Below are positions 34,485 to 46,242 of a stretch of 64,000 nt of DNA, one piece after another. The translations under genes were made by a program, and so were the position numbers. This DNA comes from Mauremys mutica (taxonomy: Eukaryota > Chordata > Testudines > Geoemydidae), in the NCBI RefSeq assembly GCF_020497125.1, contig NC_059082.1:66294948-66358947 (forward strand), in the 5' to 3' direction. The stretch's first letter is position 1, and every line of letters begins with the position of its first letter. The notes beneath the pieces were generated by a model, which had not been told where the DNA came from, made no database searches, and worked only from the letters and a program-made list of their open reading frames with translations.

Positions 34485-35970
34485 GAAATTTATGCTGGTG
34501 TGGGAGTGTTTGATAGAGTGCTAGAGAGAGTTTGATAGATAGGTAGAAGTGGCTGAAGTTTTGGTGGAAATCTATGAGGGGAGGTTAGGTTATTTGTCCA
34601 GATGATGAAAATATCATCGTTGTAGCTCAGGTATATGGATTGGTTTTGTAGTCCATTTGTCCAGAAATTATTCCTCGAAGTGGCCCATGAAGAGGATGTT
34701 ATATTGGGAAGTTATATGGGTTCCCATGGCTGTTCCCATAGTTTGAACAAAGTGTTTACTGCTGAATGTAAAGCTGTTACGGGTGAGGATGAAATGGATG
34801 AGTTTGGTGACATGTTTGAGCTGGATATATCTGAGAGATGTCCATTATCTTATATATATTTGAGGCAGGCAGCAATTTCATCACTGAGGTAGATTATCAG
34901 TGAATAGGGAGGTGGCATTCATGGTGGCAAGGATGGTGTTCTGAGGAAGGTTGTTAATATTGCAGAGTTTCTGAAGCAGTCAGTTGTGTCCTGGAGGAAT
35001 CTGTCCCTTTGTGTGGTGAGTGATTTAAGGATGGTTTCTATGAGTCCTGATATCCTTTCAGTAAGAGCGCCATGGACAGGTATGATGGGTCTGCCTGAGT
35101 CCTGATATTCTTTCAGTAATAATGCCATGGATAGGTATGATGGGTCTGCCTGAGTTCCCTTGTTTGTGTATTTTAGAAAGCACGTAGAAGGTCCCTGGAA
35201 TGATATGTGGGGAATGAGGTTGAATAGTTTCTCTTGGAGTTGTTTGGGGAAGGATTTGATTATATCCCTAAATTCCTAGGAGAATTGTGGAGTTTTTGAG
35301 TTCTCGGTAGTAGGTGCTGTCAGAGAGTTGTCGGTTGGCCTCATTGACATAGTCATCATCGGTGAGGACTAGGATGATGTCCTCTTTGTCTGCTGATTTG
35401 ATCACTATTTGGTGGTTGTATTTCATGGACTATATAGTTCTCTTGGTGGTGGAGATTGTGGTAGATGTGATGCCTGTTAAGGAATCCACTGTCGATTTTT
35501 TTTTCCTGAAGCTATCAATTTAATGATCAAGTGTGTCAGTTTCGTCTACTGTGGCATGTCTGATTAGATTATTCTTTTTTCTTATGATTGTCAGTCGAGA
35601 CATGATAGTTGTGGGTGGGGTCACCTTTGTTGTGAAAGAATTCTTTGAGGCAGAATCTAATTCTCCACAAAGTATGGTATCAGGTTCTGTGGTGAGGAAG
35701 AAGTACAGTTCCTGGGAGAATACAGATAATTCAGCACTGGTTAGAGGTAGTCTTGGTAAGTTGATGATATTGGAGTGTTATGGATCCTGGTGTAATGGTT
35801 TCTCCTGGAGGTGATGTTCTCTGTATGTTGTGAAGCTGGTTGCACTTTTTTGTTTTTGTGCTGGGTGGCTATGATATTTTTGGGGGGTTTCTTGCATGAC
35901 CTTCAGGTAGGTTTCCCTATTTTTTTTTTACTTCCAGTGGGTAGGAGCATGTGATGATTTCTTGTTTCTT
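34485..35970 (-). mobile_element. Penelope-like element, RT remnant right of the Harbinger insertion
   Basis: On the minus strand 35128-34919 encodes a segment with GRPIIPVHGALTERISG and LQDTTD, which follows the Penelope RT pattern (GRPIVS...LTE...IKDT-D). Neighbouring frames carry further pieces, all broken by stops. Penelope RT is related to telomerase. A 55-bp tandem duplication at 35042-35152 repeats part of this RT coding block. The right border is approximate. Confidence 0.75.
35042..35152. repeat. 55-bp tandem duplication in Penelope RT
   Basis: gagtcctgatatcctttcag at 35042 recurs as gagtcctgatattctttcag at 35097, followed by matching catgga-aggtatgatgggtct. Confidence 0.85.
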
Positions 35971-36119
35971 TTCCATAAATAGTAATTTATTTGTGAGCAG
36001 CCTGCCTATTATGCAAGCCAAAAAACTTCTAGTTTCCCTACCATAACCTGGTGTGACATTGTCTAATTAAAATATAACCATGCAAATCATTATTGCTATT
36101 ACTATTATATAATTGCAAC

Positions 36120-36621
36120 CAGGGCCAGCGCAAGGATGTTTCGTGCCCTAGGCAAAACTTCCACCTTGCGCCCCCCCACACCCCCGCCCTGAGCCCCCCC
36201 ATGGCAGCTCCCCACTCTGAGGCACCCCCCTGCCCCAGCAGCTCACCTCTGCCCCGCCTCCTCCCTGAGCACGCCGTGGCTGCTTAACTTCTCCCGCCTC
36301 CCAGGCTTGCAACGCCAATCAGGTTAGGTGCCGCAAGCCTGGGAGGCAGGAGAAGTGAAGCAGCCACGGCATGCTCGGGGAGGAGGCGGGGCGGGGGTGA
36401 GCTGCGGTGGGGAGCCCCCCCTGCGTGCCGCCCCCTCCCTTACTTGCTGCAGGCAGCCCTCCTCGCGCTCCCCTGCCCCAGCTCCCTCCGCCTAAATGCT
36501 GGCGGCAACCGGAGCGGCCGAAGATCCGGCCGCCGCGGTCACTGCCAAAGAAAATGGTGCCCCCCAAATCTTAGTGCCCTCGGTGACCGCCTAGGTAGCC
36601 TAAATGGTTGCACTGGCCCTG
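36120..36621. mobile_element. hAT-like element, 502 bp
   Basis: Ends cagggccagcgcaa and ttgcactggccctg are inverted repeats. A perfect 8-bp duplication, ATTGCAAC, flanks it (36112-36119 and 36622-36629). The middle (about 36258-36385) forms a long hairpin: gagcacgccgtggctgctt pairs with aagcagccacggcatgctc, and the cttctcccgcctcccaggcttgc arm continues it. No coding capacity. Confidence 0.9.
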
Positions 36622-36888
36622 ATTGCAACGAATCTTATACAAAACATAACTCATAGTCAGAAAGGGTTAAACAGCTTGCAGGCTAACTAACCAAAAACTT
36701 ACCTTTAAAGACATGTTACAAATGTTAATTAGGGCCATTGCATGCTAAATAGGCTAGAACTTTGAAATGCAAACCTATGTTGTTAGAAGTTAGAGGTAAT
36801 AGTAATTGTGTGTATCTTAGATGCTACTCCTGTAAAGAGACAGTTCCTGTCTACCACTATAGCTACTAATTCAGACATCAAAAGGGAG

Positions 36889-38038
36889 TACAGTTGAACC
36901 CTGTTATGTCGCCGGCCTAGGGGTTTGCCAAAAATAGTCCAGATAACCGATGATCGAGATAAACCCCTATCCACCCCCCCACCCCTGAACTCCCCTGCCC
37001 TCTCTCCAACACCCCCTCCCTGCCCCCTTACCGCGGTGCCTGCACGTGGCTGGATCCGGCGAAGCGGGACGGGCAGGCAAAGCGGGGACCAGGTATGCGG
37101 GGCCGGGCGGGGACGGGCAGGGACCGGGTATGCGGGGCCGGGCGGGCGGGGCCGGGACCGGGTATGCCGGGGCGGGCGGGCAGAGAAGCGGAGCCGGGCG
37201 GACGGGGCGGGCGGCGGCGAAGCGGAGCCGGGTGGGCGGGCGGCAGGCGAAGCGGGGACCAGGTATGCGGGGCCGGGCGGGGACGGGCAGGGACCGGGTA
37301 TGCGGGGCCGGGCGGGCGGGCGGGCACGGGCAGGGACCGGGTATGCGGGGCCGGGCGGGCGGGCGGGGCCGGGCAAGGGTATGCGCGGGCGGGGCCGGGC
37401 AGGCGGGGGCCGGGCAGGGACCGGGTATGCCGGGGCGGGCGGCGAAGCGAAGCCGGGCGGAGGGGCGGGCAGCAAAGCGGGGACCGGCGAAGCGGAGCCG
37501 GGCGGGCAGGCGGCAGGCAAAGCGGGGACCAGGTATGCGGGGCCGGGCGGGGCCGGGCAGGGACCGGGTATGCGGGGGCTGGCGGGGCCGGGCAGGGACC
37601 GGGTATGCGGGGCCGGGCGGGGCGGGCGGCGAAGCGGGGCCGGGCGGACGGGCGGCGAAGCGGGGACCGGCGAAGCGGAGCCGGGCGGGCAGGCGGCAGG
37701 CGAAGCGGGGACCAGGTATGTGGGGCTGGGCGGGGCCGGGCAGGGACCGGGTATGCGGGGCCGGGCGGGCGGGGACGGGCAGGGACCGGGTATGCGGGGG
37801 CGGGCGGGCGGCTGGGGACGCGGGGAGCGGGCGGCTGGGGAACCGCGCAGCTGGAGAGCCAGGGAGCGGGCGGCTGGGGACACGGGGAGCCGGGCTCGAG
37901 ATATTAGGGTTCGGCAAATCGACATAACGGATGAGATACCCATAAGATAAAGAGGGAGTTTGGCGGTTCCACTTGTAAAACCTCGAGTTAATAGGATTGG
38001 CAAGTTAACCGAGGTCGAGATAAATGGGTTCGACTGTA
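36889..38038. mobile_element. Mariner/Tc1-type non-autonomous element, about 1.15 kb
   Basis: It starts tacagttgaaccctgttatg and ends aatgggttcgactgta, inverted repeats whose outer TA matches mariner target choice. Subterminal aaatcgacataac and cgagataaa motifs extend the symmetry. The interior is taken up by the GC-rich repeat at 37060-37880. The long open frames on both strands there are consequences of the repeat, not genes. Confidence 0.75.
37060..37880. repeat. GC-rich, CpG-dense minisatellite
   Basis: Many imperfect copies of ggaccgggtatgcggggccgggcgggcgg with variable spacing (about 35-60 bp), mixed with gcgaagcggagccgggcgg units. Higher-order copies are visible: the block ggcaggcgaagcggggaccaggtatg recurs near 37085, 37250, 37520 and 37700. 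Confidence 0.92.
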
Positions 38039-38239
38039 TTAACATTTAAATGAATCTTGGGTGAAGTAATGTCATTGTCTATATGTCTCTTTGAAGTTTG
38101 TAATAGACTGCCTAATGAATAAGTTGCCCTATGTTAAGTTGTGTAACATAATTACTGGTGGTGTTTAGAAAGCAAAAGGTTACATCAAAAGCCTGTTGTT
38201 TACCCAGAACTGTATGGTCAAGTGGATGCTAGAAAACTG

Positions 38240-38247
38240 TATAAAAG
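38240..38247 (+). promoter_or_regulatory. TATA box of the LTR-like repeat
   Basis: tataaaag, with the poly(A) signal 255 bp downstream. Function in the present genome is unknown. Confidence 0.5.
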
Positions 38248-39041
38248 ACCCTTGGGTCCTGATTCTGTCATCTCAGATCTGCTTGACGATTCAAATCAGG
38301 GGAAGCTTAAACCACAAGATTGGGACTGGTCCGTCCTGAATATGATATTGGACATTGGTCTATAACCTATTAACTAATTTCTAAAGTAACTCTTTTGCAA
38401 CTACATAGCTCACCATCTCTGCTATGTATCTGAACCTCAAGAATTGAACTCATGTCTGTATGTATATCGATCTTTAACCATACTTTCTCTCTTTTGTTTT
38501 TTAATAAATTTTGGTTTAGTTAATAAGAATTGGCCGTATGTGTGTATTTGGGTAAGATCTGAAATATTCAATAACTTGGGAGGTAATGTGTCCGATCCTT
38601 TGGGATTGGTAGAACCTTTTCTTTTATATGATGAAATATGATTTTCAGAAATCTTCATCATATTTGACTTGGGTACCTGGATGGAGGCCTGAGGCTGGGT
38701 TGTTTTAAGGGAACTGTGTTGTTGGTTTTTAGGCAACCAGTGAGATAATAAAGGTAGTAAAGAAGTGAGATAATAAAGATAATAAAGAAGTTGTGCTGGC
38801 TTGGTAAATGTAGGTATTGAATTATCCACTAGCTTTGGGGTTTGTCTGTCCCATTCTCTGAAGTTCACCCTAATTGAATGACCTCAGATGGCCCCCACAC
38901 GGACCCTGGTCACACCTGCTCAGTGCCAGATCAACTTTTTCTGATCATCCTGTGCTCTGCTGTACTCCATTTCAAATCCACACTTGAGCAAGTGAAGATT
39001 AGTAGTAAACTTAATAACAGGTTTTAGGCATACTTGATTTC

Positions 39042-40110
39042 ATAGAATCATAGAATAACAGGGTTGGAAGGGACCTCAGGAGGTCATCTAGTCCAACCCC
39101 CTGCTCAAAGCAGGACCAATCCCCACCTAAATCATCCCAGCCAGGGCTTTGTCAAGCCTGACCTTAAAAACCTCTAAGGAAGGAGGTTCCATCACCTCCC
39201 GAGGTAATCCATTCCAGTGCTTCACCACCCTCCTAGTGGGAAAGCTTTTCCTAATATCCAACCTAAACCTTCCCCACTGCAACTTGAGACCATTACTCTT
39301 GTTCTGTCATCTGCTAACACTGAGAACAGTCTAGAGCCATCCTCTTTGAAACCCCCTTTCAGGTAGTTGAAAGCAGCTATCAAATCCCCCCTCATTCTTC
39401 TCTTCTGCAGACTAAACAATCCCAGTTCCCTCAAACTCTCCTCATAAGCCATGTGCCCCCTAATCATTTTTGTTGCCCTCCGCTGGACTCTTTCCAATTT
39501 TTCCACATCCTTCTTGTAGTGTGGGGCCCAAAACTGGACACAGTACTCCAGATGAGGCCTCACCAATGTCGAATAGAGGGGAATGATCACGTCCCTCGAT
39601 CTGCTGGCAATGCCCCTATTTATACAGCCCAAAATGCCGTTAGCCTTCTTGGCAACAAGGGCGCACTGTCGACTCATATCCAGCTTCTCGTTCACTATAA
39701 CCCTAGGTCCTTTTTTGCAAAACTGCAGCCTAGCCATTCAGTCCCTAGTCTGTAGCAGTGCATGGGATTCTTCCGTCCTAAGTGCAGGACTCTGCACTTG
39801 TCCTTGTTGAACCTCATCAGATTTCTTTTGGCCCAATCCTCTAATTTGTCTAGGTCTCTCCGTATCCTATCCCTATCCTTCAGCGTATCTACCAGTCCTC
39901 CAAGTTTAGTGTCATCTGCAAACTTGCTGAGGGTGCAGTCCACGCCATCCTCCAGATCATTAATGAAGATATTGAACAAAACTGGCCCCAGGACCGACCC
40001 TTGGGGTACTCCGCTTGAATCCGGCTGCCAACTAGACATGAGGCCATTGATCACTACCCATTGAGCCCGACGAGCTAGCCAGCTTTCTATCCACCTTATA
40101 GTCCATTCAT
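39042..40110 (-). mobile_element. CR1 LINE, 5'-truncated
   Basis: On the minus strand it starts inside the RT (about 40110) and runs to the CR1 tail with tcatagaatcatagaat at 39042-39060. It looks younger than the other CR1 copies in the window. Confidence 0.9.
39222..40060 (-). pseudogene. CR1 reverse transcriptase fragment
   Basis: Two overlapping frames (40054-39695 and 39737-39222) together give the C-terminal [19 protein letters not shown], the catalytic FADDTKLGG box, and the thumb with [14 protein letters not shown] and the [10 protein letters not shown] end block. A frameshift near 39695-39737 separates them. The endonuclease domain and RT motif A are missing through truncation. It is non-functional. 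Confidence 0.88.
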
Positions 40111-40119
40111 CCAGTCCAT

Positions 40120-41859
40120 ACTACTTTAATGGAAACAAAAAATTTATCCTGTACATTAGAATAATCATTTTAAGAAATCAGACTCTATTAAACTATTTCT
40201 GTTGGCAAATTAAATTTGTTTTCTCTTCCCTTTAGTTTAGCTTTAAATAATTCTTGAGAGTACTTTTAGCACACATTTTTATCTTCAGACTTTAGTTCTT
40301 AGTACATAAAGACCTCTTGTTTCAGGAATACGGGCGGAAAATAACTATACATTCATGGAGATGCTTTAATCTCTACCAGACATACAACTTTTGGTAAAGT
40401 TCTAAAGAAGTCACAAAAGGCTTCTGCGATAACAAGTTGTTGGGTTCAGAGAGAGGAATAGTTGCTCTGAATGGATGAGAAGATTTATTCTCAAACCTAT
40501 CCAACTTAACAGAACATGTACATCTTAAAGTTTCTACGAGTGCCAGTGTGAAAGAAAAAAGAAAACACACTTGCGCTGAAATCCTGTGCACATTGAAGTC
40601 TATGGCAAAACTCTTGTTCAACTTTGGTTTTCCAAGAAAATTATTAATTTGACCAGTTGTCAAGATATAAATCTTATCTGGGAGAAGATTTATATAGTGC
40701 ACTCCATTTTGATGACACTGGAAAAAAGTCTAATTCCATAGTTTTATACTTATTATTATGTAGTAAGGATAAAGTACAAATACTTTTACTGTATACAAGA
40801 TGTGAATTTTGGTTACAGAAATGCAAATGCATAAAGACACTTCATTTGGCATTCCGTCTGAACTCCCACTGACTTCTGTCAGAGTTCAACACATGGAATT
40901 ATTTTAACATATTACACCTTACTGTCCCTAAGTACTGGACCTTTAATTCCTTCACTGTAAATGTCACTGTTCTATGGATTAGTATCCCATGGACCTAAAA
41001 GAATTTAATTATGATGTCCGAAATGCCTTTTTTATGTTCTGTGTTTCTAGAGTTTCTGATTTAGTAAACAATTACTCAAGAATAACTATAAAGGGGGCCT
41101 GTATTTTTAAAGGGTCATCCAAGTTCCAAATCTATTTTCTTTCCTTAAATAGCATAGGGCATGAAATCATTTGTTTGACAGTGGTCTGTACAAATATATG
41201 TATTAACCAAGTATTCTCACTGCTATATCAAATGACAATTATTGTAAGTTCATGCTGATAAGATATCAATACCACCAACTGCCAGTTATGAAATTATTTA
41301 GAAGAAACTTTTTAGTTCACTGAGCTATGTAAATTGAAATAGACAAAGAAAAAAATACACACTGGTATTTTTTTTCCTGAAAAAGGGTTTTAATTTTTAA
41401 AATGTATGAATTGAAAATGTACCCTCTCTCAGCAGAGATGTTTTTTAGCAGGTCCAATGAAAGTGAGAAAAGTAAAATTGAACTAAATGCTGCATGGCTG
41501 GGAATCTGTACTCTTCCTGTCAGCTGACTGGCCCCTATCTGTCCTCCTTACAAACATAACATTTCTTTCCATCCTCCCAAAATATCCCATAGCAGCACTA
41601 GAGGCCAGCTTTGTGACTGGAATAGGAGCCAAAGACACAGGCCTCCATCCAGCCTAGGGCCTCCACCTGGACCGGAGACAGTGTCTGCCTGAGGCCTTTG
41701 TTAGCCATTGTTCAAGACAGTAACACATTGGAATAATTTTGCTATTAGTTAACAGGTGTCGGGGATTTGTACTGTTTACTTTTTTTTCCAGCATTCTCTT
41801 CAACTGTAAACATATCATGCGTGTCTTGCTATGCTTTTCCTCCCAGGTGTTATGATGTA
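40120..41859. other. AT-rich intronic sequence
   Basis: Only a partial relative of the 26785 palindromic repeat near 40575-40620. Confidence 0.55.
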
Positions 41860-43275
41860 ACATGCTGCTGGGGACACCCAGAGCTGTGAGTCACCTTTCT
41901 GCCTCAACAAAAGTGAGCTTTGCTGGAGATTAGACGGTGTGTCAGCTTCCAGCCACACTGGCCTGTCTTCCTTACCAACAAACTCCAAGTCTCTCCCAGC
42001 CCAAACCTTGCCTAGCTGGTAACAATCAGTGAACTTCAGCCCCCCAGCACCTCAGAAAGGTTTCTCTGCAATGTGCAGCCCCTATCACTAAACATTTATA
42101 CAAGATACTAAGTTCACTGCTCTTTTAAAGAGTCAGTACAATATAGTTTATTAACTTAACTGGGGTAAACACACACTTCCTTTCAAATGCAGCACTGAGT
42201 TGTTTCATAATAAAAAATAAAACAACTTTATTAACAGCAGGACATAGGTTAAGTGATACCATGTAGAAGGAATTAAAACTAGAAATGGTTACAAAGAAAC
42301 AAAAATAAAAAACTTTGCAATGGCTAAGACCTACATTAACAAGCTACAGTCTTTGTTCAAGGTAGTTTCCTCAGTAAACTTTCTTTCCCAGCAATAGCTG
42401 GCTAACTCTTAGCCAGGATCCCCACCGAGTCCAGGTGCGGGTTTCCCTTGTCTCATCAGGTGAAGGATAATCCAAGTCTTTCTGTTTCCCTTATATCTCA
42501 ATCTGGCTTTGTTTCAAGGGTCAAATTGATCCCCTGGGGTTCAGTCTCCTGTTGCTTATGGGGCAGGGGCCACTCCAACTCAATTAAGATGCCCCTTGAT
42601 GTGTCCCAATGTGATGATTCCTGCTGCAATTTTACAATATCAATGTTCTCTTCCTGCATCCTTCGATATAAATGAATAGCTCAGTGAATTTGGCCACAAC
42701 TGGTTTGAGGTGTTGACCTCTTTCCTTTGTCTTGAGAAAACCTGTTTATCCACTCCCCCAACATGCTAGCTGTAAACACCTTTTAGGCTATGTCTACACT
42801 GCGCACCTTACAATGGCACACCTGAGCCGCTGCAGCTGTGCCATTGGAAGATGCACAGTGTAACTGCTCTTTATTGCTGGGAGAGAGCTCTCCCGGCAAC
42901 TAAATAAAACCATGCCGAATAAGGGACAGTAGCTTCATCGCCGGGAGAGCGTCTCTCACCGACAAAGCTGTGTCCATATTGGTGCTTTTCATCGTTAAAA
43001 CTTTTGTTGTTCAGGGTTTTTTTCACACCCCTGAGCAACAAAAGTTTTAACAATGAAAGTACAGAGTAGACATAGCCTTAGTCACAGACTTTAAAGCATA
43101 ATATAAGTATATAAGTGAGTATCCATAATTCCACACACTTCACTGTCACATACATTTCACAATGATATTATTGACATTCTTGATATTAGACAGTTTTCAA
43201 ATTAAACGTTACAAGGCATATTTTGTTCAGATATCATTGCAGCACTGTAAGGGTGAACACAGGGGTGCCTAGGCA
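41860..43275 (-). mobile_element. Unclassified turtle repeat (possibly LTR), interrupted by a Harbinger MITE
   Basis: The blocks at about 41860-42780 and 43081-43275 read like one long interspersed repeat. Neither side carries protein motifs. LTR identity is from memory of similar turtle sequences. Strand and borders are uncertain. Confidence 0.35.
42786..43077. mobile_element. Harbinger MITE, 292 bp
   Basis: Ends ggctatgtctacactg and agtagacatagcc are inverted. A perfect TTA duplication flanks it (42783-42785 and 43078-43080). An internal palindrome, aaaacttttgttgttcagg / cctgagcaacaaaagtttt, lies at about 42997-43052. Confidence 0.88.
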
Positions 43276-43530
43276 CATACATGGATTCTGTGATTTTCAT
43301 GGTTTTTTAAAAATATGACTTTGGGCATTTTTATATTAGATAGATATGATGGTAAAGACCAGAGCCTATTTTGCTAAGAACTTTAAGAGCTGTAAGCCTT
43401 CCTTTCACCCACAGCTAGGCTAAGAGAAAGCAGAAGCTCAATAACAATACTGCAATGATACAAAGATAACCGGTGAGCAGTACATGATTTTAAGTCTTCC
43501 AAAGAAGAGGAGGCTCTCCCTTCCCCAATG

Positions 43531-43566
43531 TTTATTTATTTATTTATTTATTTGGGGGGGGGGGGG
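43531..43566. repeat. (TTTA)n followed by a G tract
   Basis: About six TTTA units run straight into 13 G residues. Confidence 0.9.
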
Positions 43567-43724
43567 TTAAGTTTAAACTGATAAATTGAGTTCATACTTA
43601 ACTCGCTTATCTCAACTAAAGCACTGTTCCTAGTTACTTATAGTAAACTAGGGAAATATAAGTTACATAATGTAAAAAGTTTGAAGTATAAAACTATGTC
43701 TGAGACACGGTGACATTTTTACTA

Positions 43725-43917
43725 TACACCTCTACCTTGATATAACACTGTCCTCGGGAGCCAAAAAATCTTACTGCGTTATAGGTGAAACCACATTATA
43801 TCGAACTTGCTTTGATCCACCGGAGTGTGCAGCCCTGCCCTCCCCAAAGCACTGCTTTACCGTGTTATTTCCAAATTCGTGTTATATCAGGTCGCATTAT
43901 ATCGAGGTAGAGGTGTA
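43725..43917. mobile_element. Mariner-type MITE, 193 bp
   Basis: tacacctctaccttgatata and tatatcgaggtagaggtgta are near-perfect 20-bp inverted ends with terminal TA. Internal cgttatagg and gtgttatatc motifs continue the symmetry. Confidence 0.85.
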
Positions 43918-45897
43918 TGGCCAAGACTTTTGCCCTTTTCATAATGATCACTCTGCAATATGCTATTACATAAATGCTGTAACAACACAATTAATTCTCT
44001 GTTTGCAGTGATACACACATTACACAAAAACTGATCCAGTCTTAAAGTTAACATCTACTTGGGACAATCCTCCAGACTATAAATTCCAATTATTATTTTA
44101 ACCCAATATTTTGCAATGATTAGAATAAAGACAAAACATGTAATCATACTCTTTGTGTAGTACAGAGCCTACAATGGTTTTGTAGCCTTCTGCTGAAGAT
44201 GAAATGAGCAGACATTAACTAATATAATAATCAGACAGGAAGGATGATAAAGGTCAACTCATTCAGAAAAGGAGAGAAGCATGCATTCATTCATTTCAAT
44301 GAGATGCCAAGTATGTACCTGAGAACAGGATTTGGTCCTAATTATTCCTTGTGCTCTTGCTGCTTACCTTGGTAAGTGACTAAAAAAATCCATTATTCAT
44401 AAACGTTGGTTCTAAGGATTTAGTTTATTTTCTTTTATTCAGATTTATTAAGTGTTTTTGTCCAGCAGTATATTTAATTTCTAACACTGCTGCTTTGGGG
44501 GCCAGTTATTGAGCTCTAGAAAGTTGGTTTATGCTAAGAAAGCAGCTGACTGTACCAACTGCAATTGGCAAAGCTAGAGCAAGCAATCCTCACTAGCCTG
44601 GGGAGAACTGCACTAAAGAAAGACTCAGGCTAGCAAAGTAATGCTGAAATTAATCCCTGCTAATCTATCTTGTGAAAGATTAATAGTATCTGCAGTTAGA
44701 ATATTAAATATTGAAACTGTGGCTGCAAGAAGGCATTTCTTCATGGTTTATTTTAAATATTACCACAACTAAAATGGCTCAGGATGTTACTGTTTTCTGA
44801 TATCAATCCTAACAACAGCATAGATGTCCATTTTTCCTCACATTGAGTTCAAACTGTAGAATACCACTCTTTGACAGAATAGCAACTCCAGCCAACTCCT
44901 GGTGAGTTGGTAGGAGACCAAATCTGTTCTAAAAGCCTAAACACACAGGGAGAAAAATAAACAAAATCAAACCAATACCAACCTTCTGAACTTTATGGGT
45001 TGCATAGCAATTTGTATGTAAAATAAGGTTGATTGAGCAACACAAAAGGGCAATATAAAATACAGCATTGTTTTCAAGTAATAAAGGTACATTAATATGA
45101 CAATGAAAAAATGAGTTAATCTGCAAACGTGGCATTTCACTCAGCAAGGTGAATTCACCACCATTAAGATCTCCTGTGTCATCAAATACCACCACTTCCT
45201 CAAAAAATGGAAAGCAGGTATCAGTTTTATGGACTCCAAGTTGATGATCTTAAATTCTCTGATACTTTGGTTCAATAATCTCAAACAATTAAGCGAAGGA
45301 ATACTTTGAGAAGCAGTAATCCAACAATAACACACATCAGGACTGTAGTAGTCTATAATGTATACACAGCCATGAGTATGCTTTCTGTTGTCTCTCTCAG
45401 ACATTTCATCTAAAAAGGGATCTACTGCCAAACTGTTTAAGAATAAGAAAACTTTTTCTTTGCTTTAATTGTTATTCCTGAACGCTCATTATAGATCATG
45501 TCTTCTTTCAGTACATGTTTATGCTACTTTTGTAAATTTAAAAATACTGGATATTTCTGGTATGGGTAATGTAGGTTCAACTGCAGCCAATAAGCCCTTT
45601 CTTATACCAGATGAGAACTCAATGAAGGTTTAATGTTAGCTATTTGTACATGACAGCATAATAAAACCTTGTTATAAAAGGAATAGTTTAAAGTGTTGAT
45701 GTAGAGAAAACTACTCTCTGTTTCTCAGTCTATTGGCACCGACGAGCTTTTCAGAACTTGTAAAAGTTCTGAAATAAACAGCAGCTGACAAGTGCTGTGG
45801 TATAGTCAGAGGGTACTTTAATTTACAAGATTTTGGATGGAAGCTGCAAAACCAGATTATCTTCATTAAATTGGAGTATACCACTCTGTTCTCCTTC
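43918..45897. other. Intronic sequence with an exon-like stretch
   Basis: No repeat recognised. On the minus strand 45431-45141 and 45195-44929 are open in two frames, and 45195 onward begins VVVFDDTGDLNGGEF, but I recognise no family and there is no convincing splice pattern. Confidence 0.35.
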
Positions 45898-45905
45898 CTT
45901 TACAG

Positions 45906-46234
45906 CAGTGTTTCCCAAACTTGGGACACCGCTTGTGTAGGGAAAGCCCCTGGCAGGCCGGGCTGGTTTACCTGCCGCGTCCGCAGGTTTGGCCAATCGT
46001 GGCTCCCACTGGCCCCGGTTCACCGCTCCAGTCCAATGGGAGCTGCTGGAAGCGGCGGCCAGTACATCCCTCAGCCCGCGCCGCTTCCAGCAGCTCCCAT
46101 TGGCCTGGAGCAGCAAACCGTGGCCACTGGGAGCCGCGATGGGCCGAACCTGCGGACACGGCAGGTAAACAAACCGACCCTGCCTGCCAGGGGCTTTCCC
46201 TACACAAGCGGTGTCCCAAGTTTGGGAAACACTG
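45906..46234. mobile_element. Foldback hAT element, 329 bp
   Basis: Starts cagtgtttcccaaacttggg and ends with its exact inverse. The inverted arms run nearly to the centre, so almost the whole element is one hairpin. A perfect 8-bp duplication, CTTTACAG, flanks it (45898-45905 and 46235-46242). Confidence 0.92.
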
Positions 46235-46242
46235 CTTTACAG

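Larger units (their letters stand above)
36640..38890 (+). mobile_element. LTR-like sequence of an endogenous retroelement, interrupted
   Basis: Sequence on both sides of the nested mariner element (36640-36888 and 38039-38890) reads as one repeat. It has a TATA box (tataaaag, 38240-38247) and, 263 bp downstream, a poly(A) signal (aataaa, 38503-38508), the spacing expected of an LTR U3-R-U5. No internal retroviral genes are adjacent, so it would be a solo LTR. I recognise the sequence as a turtle repeat from memory. Borders are uncertain. Confidence 0.55.

Noticed and set aside
36783..38045. Long open frames on both strands (up to 420 codons, proline- or glycine-rich)
   Set aside because: They arise from a GC-rich tandem repeat with few stop codons in any frame. 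The protein-like strings are repeat translations.
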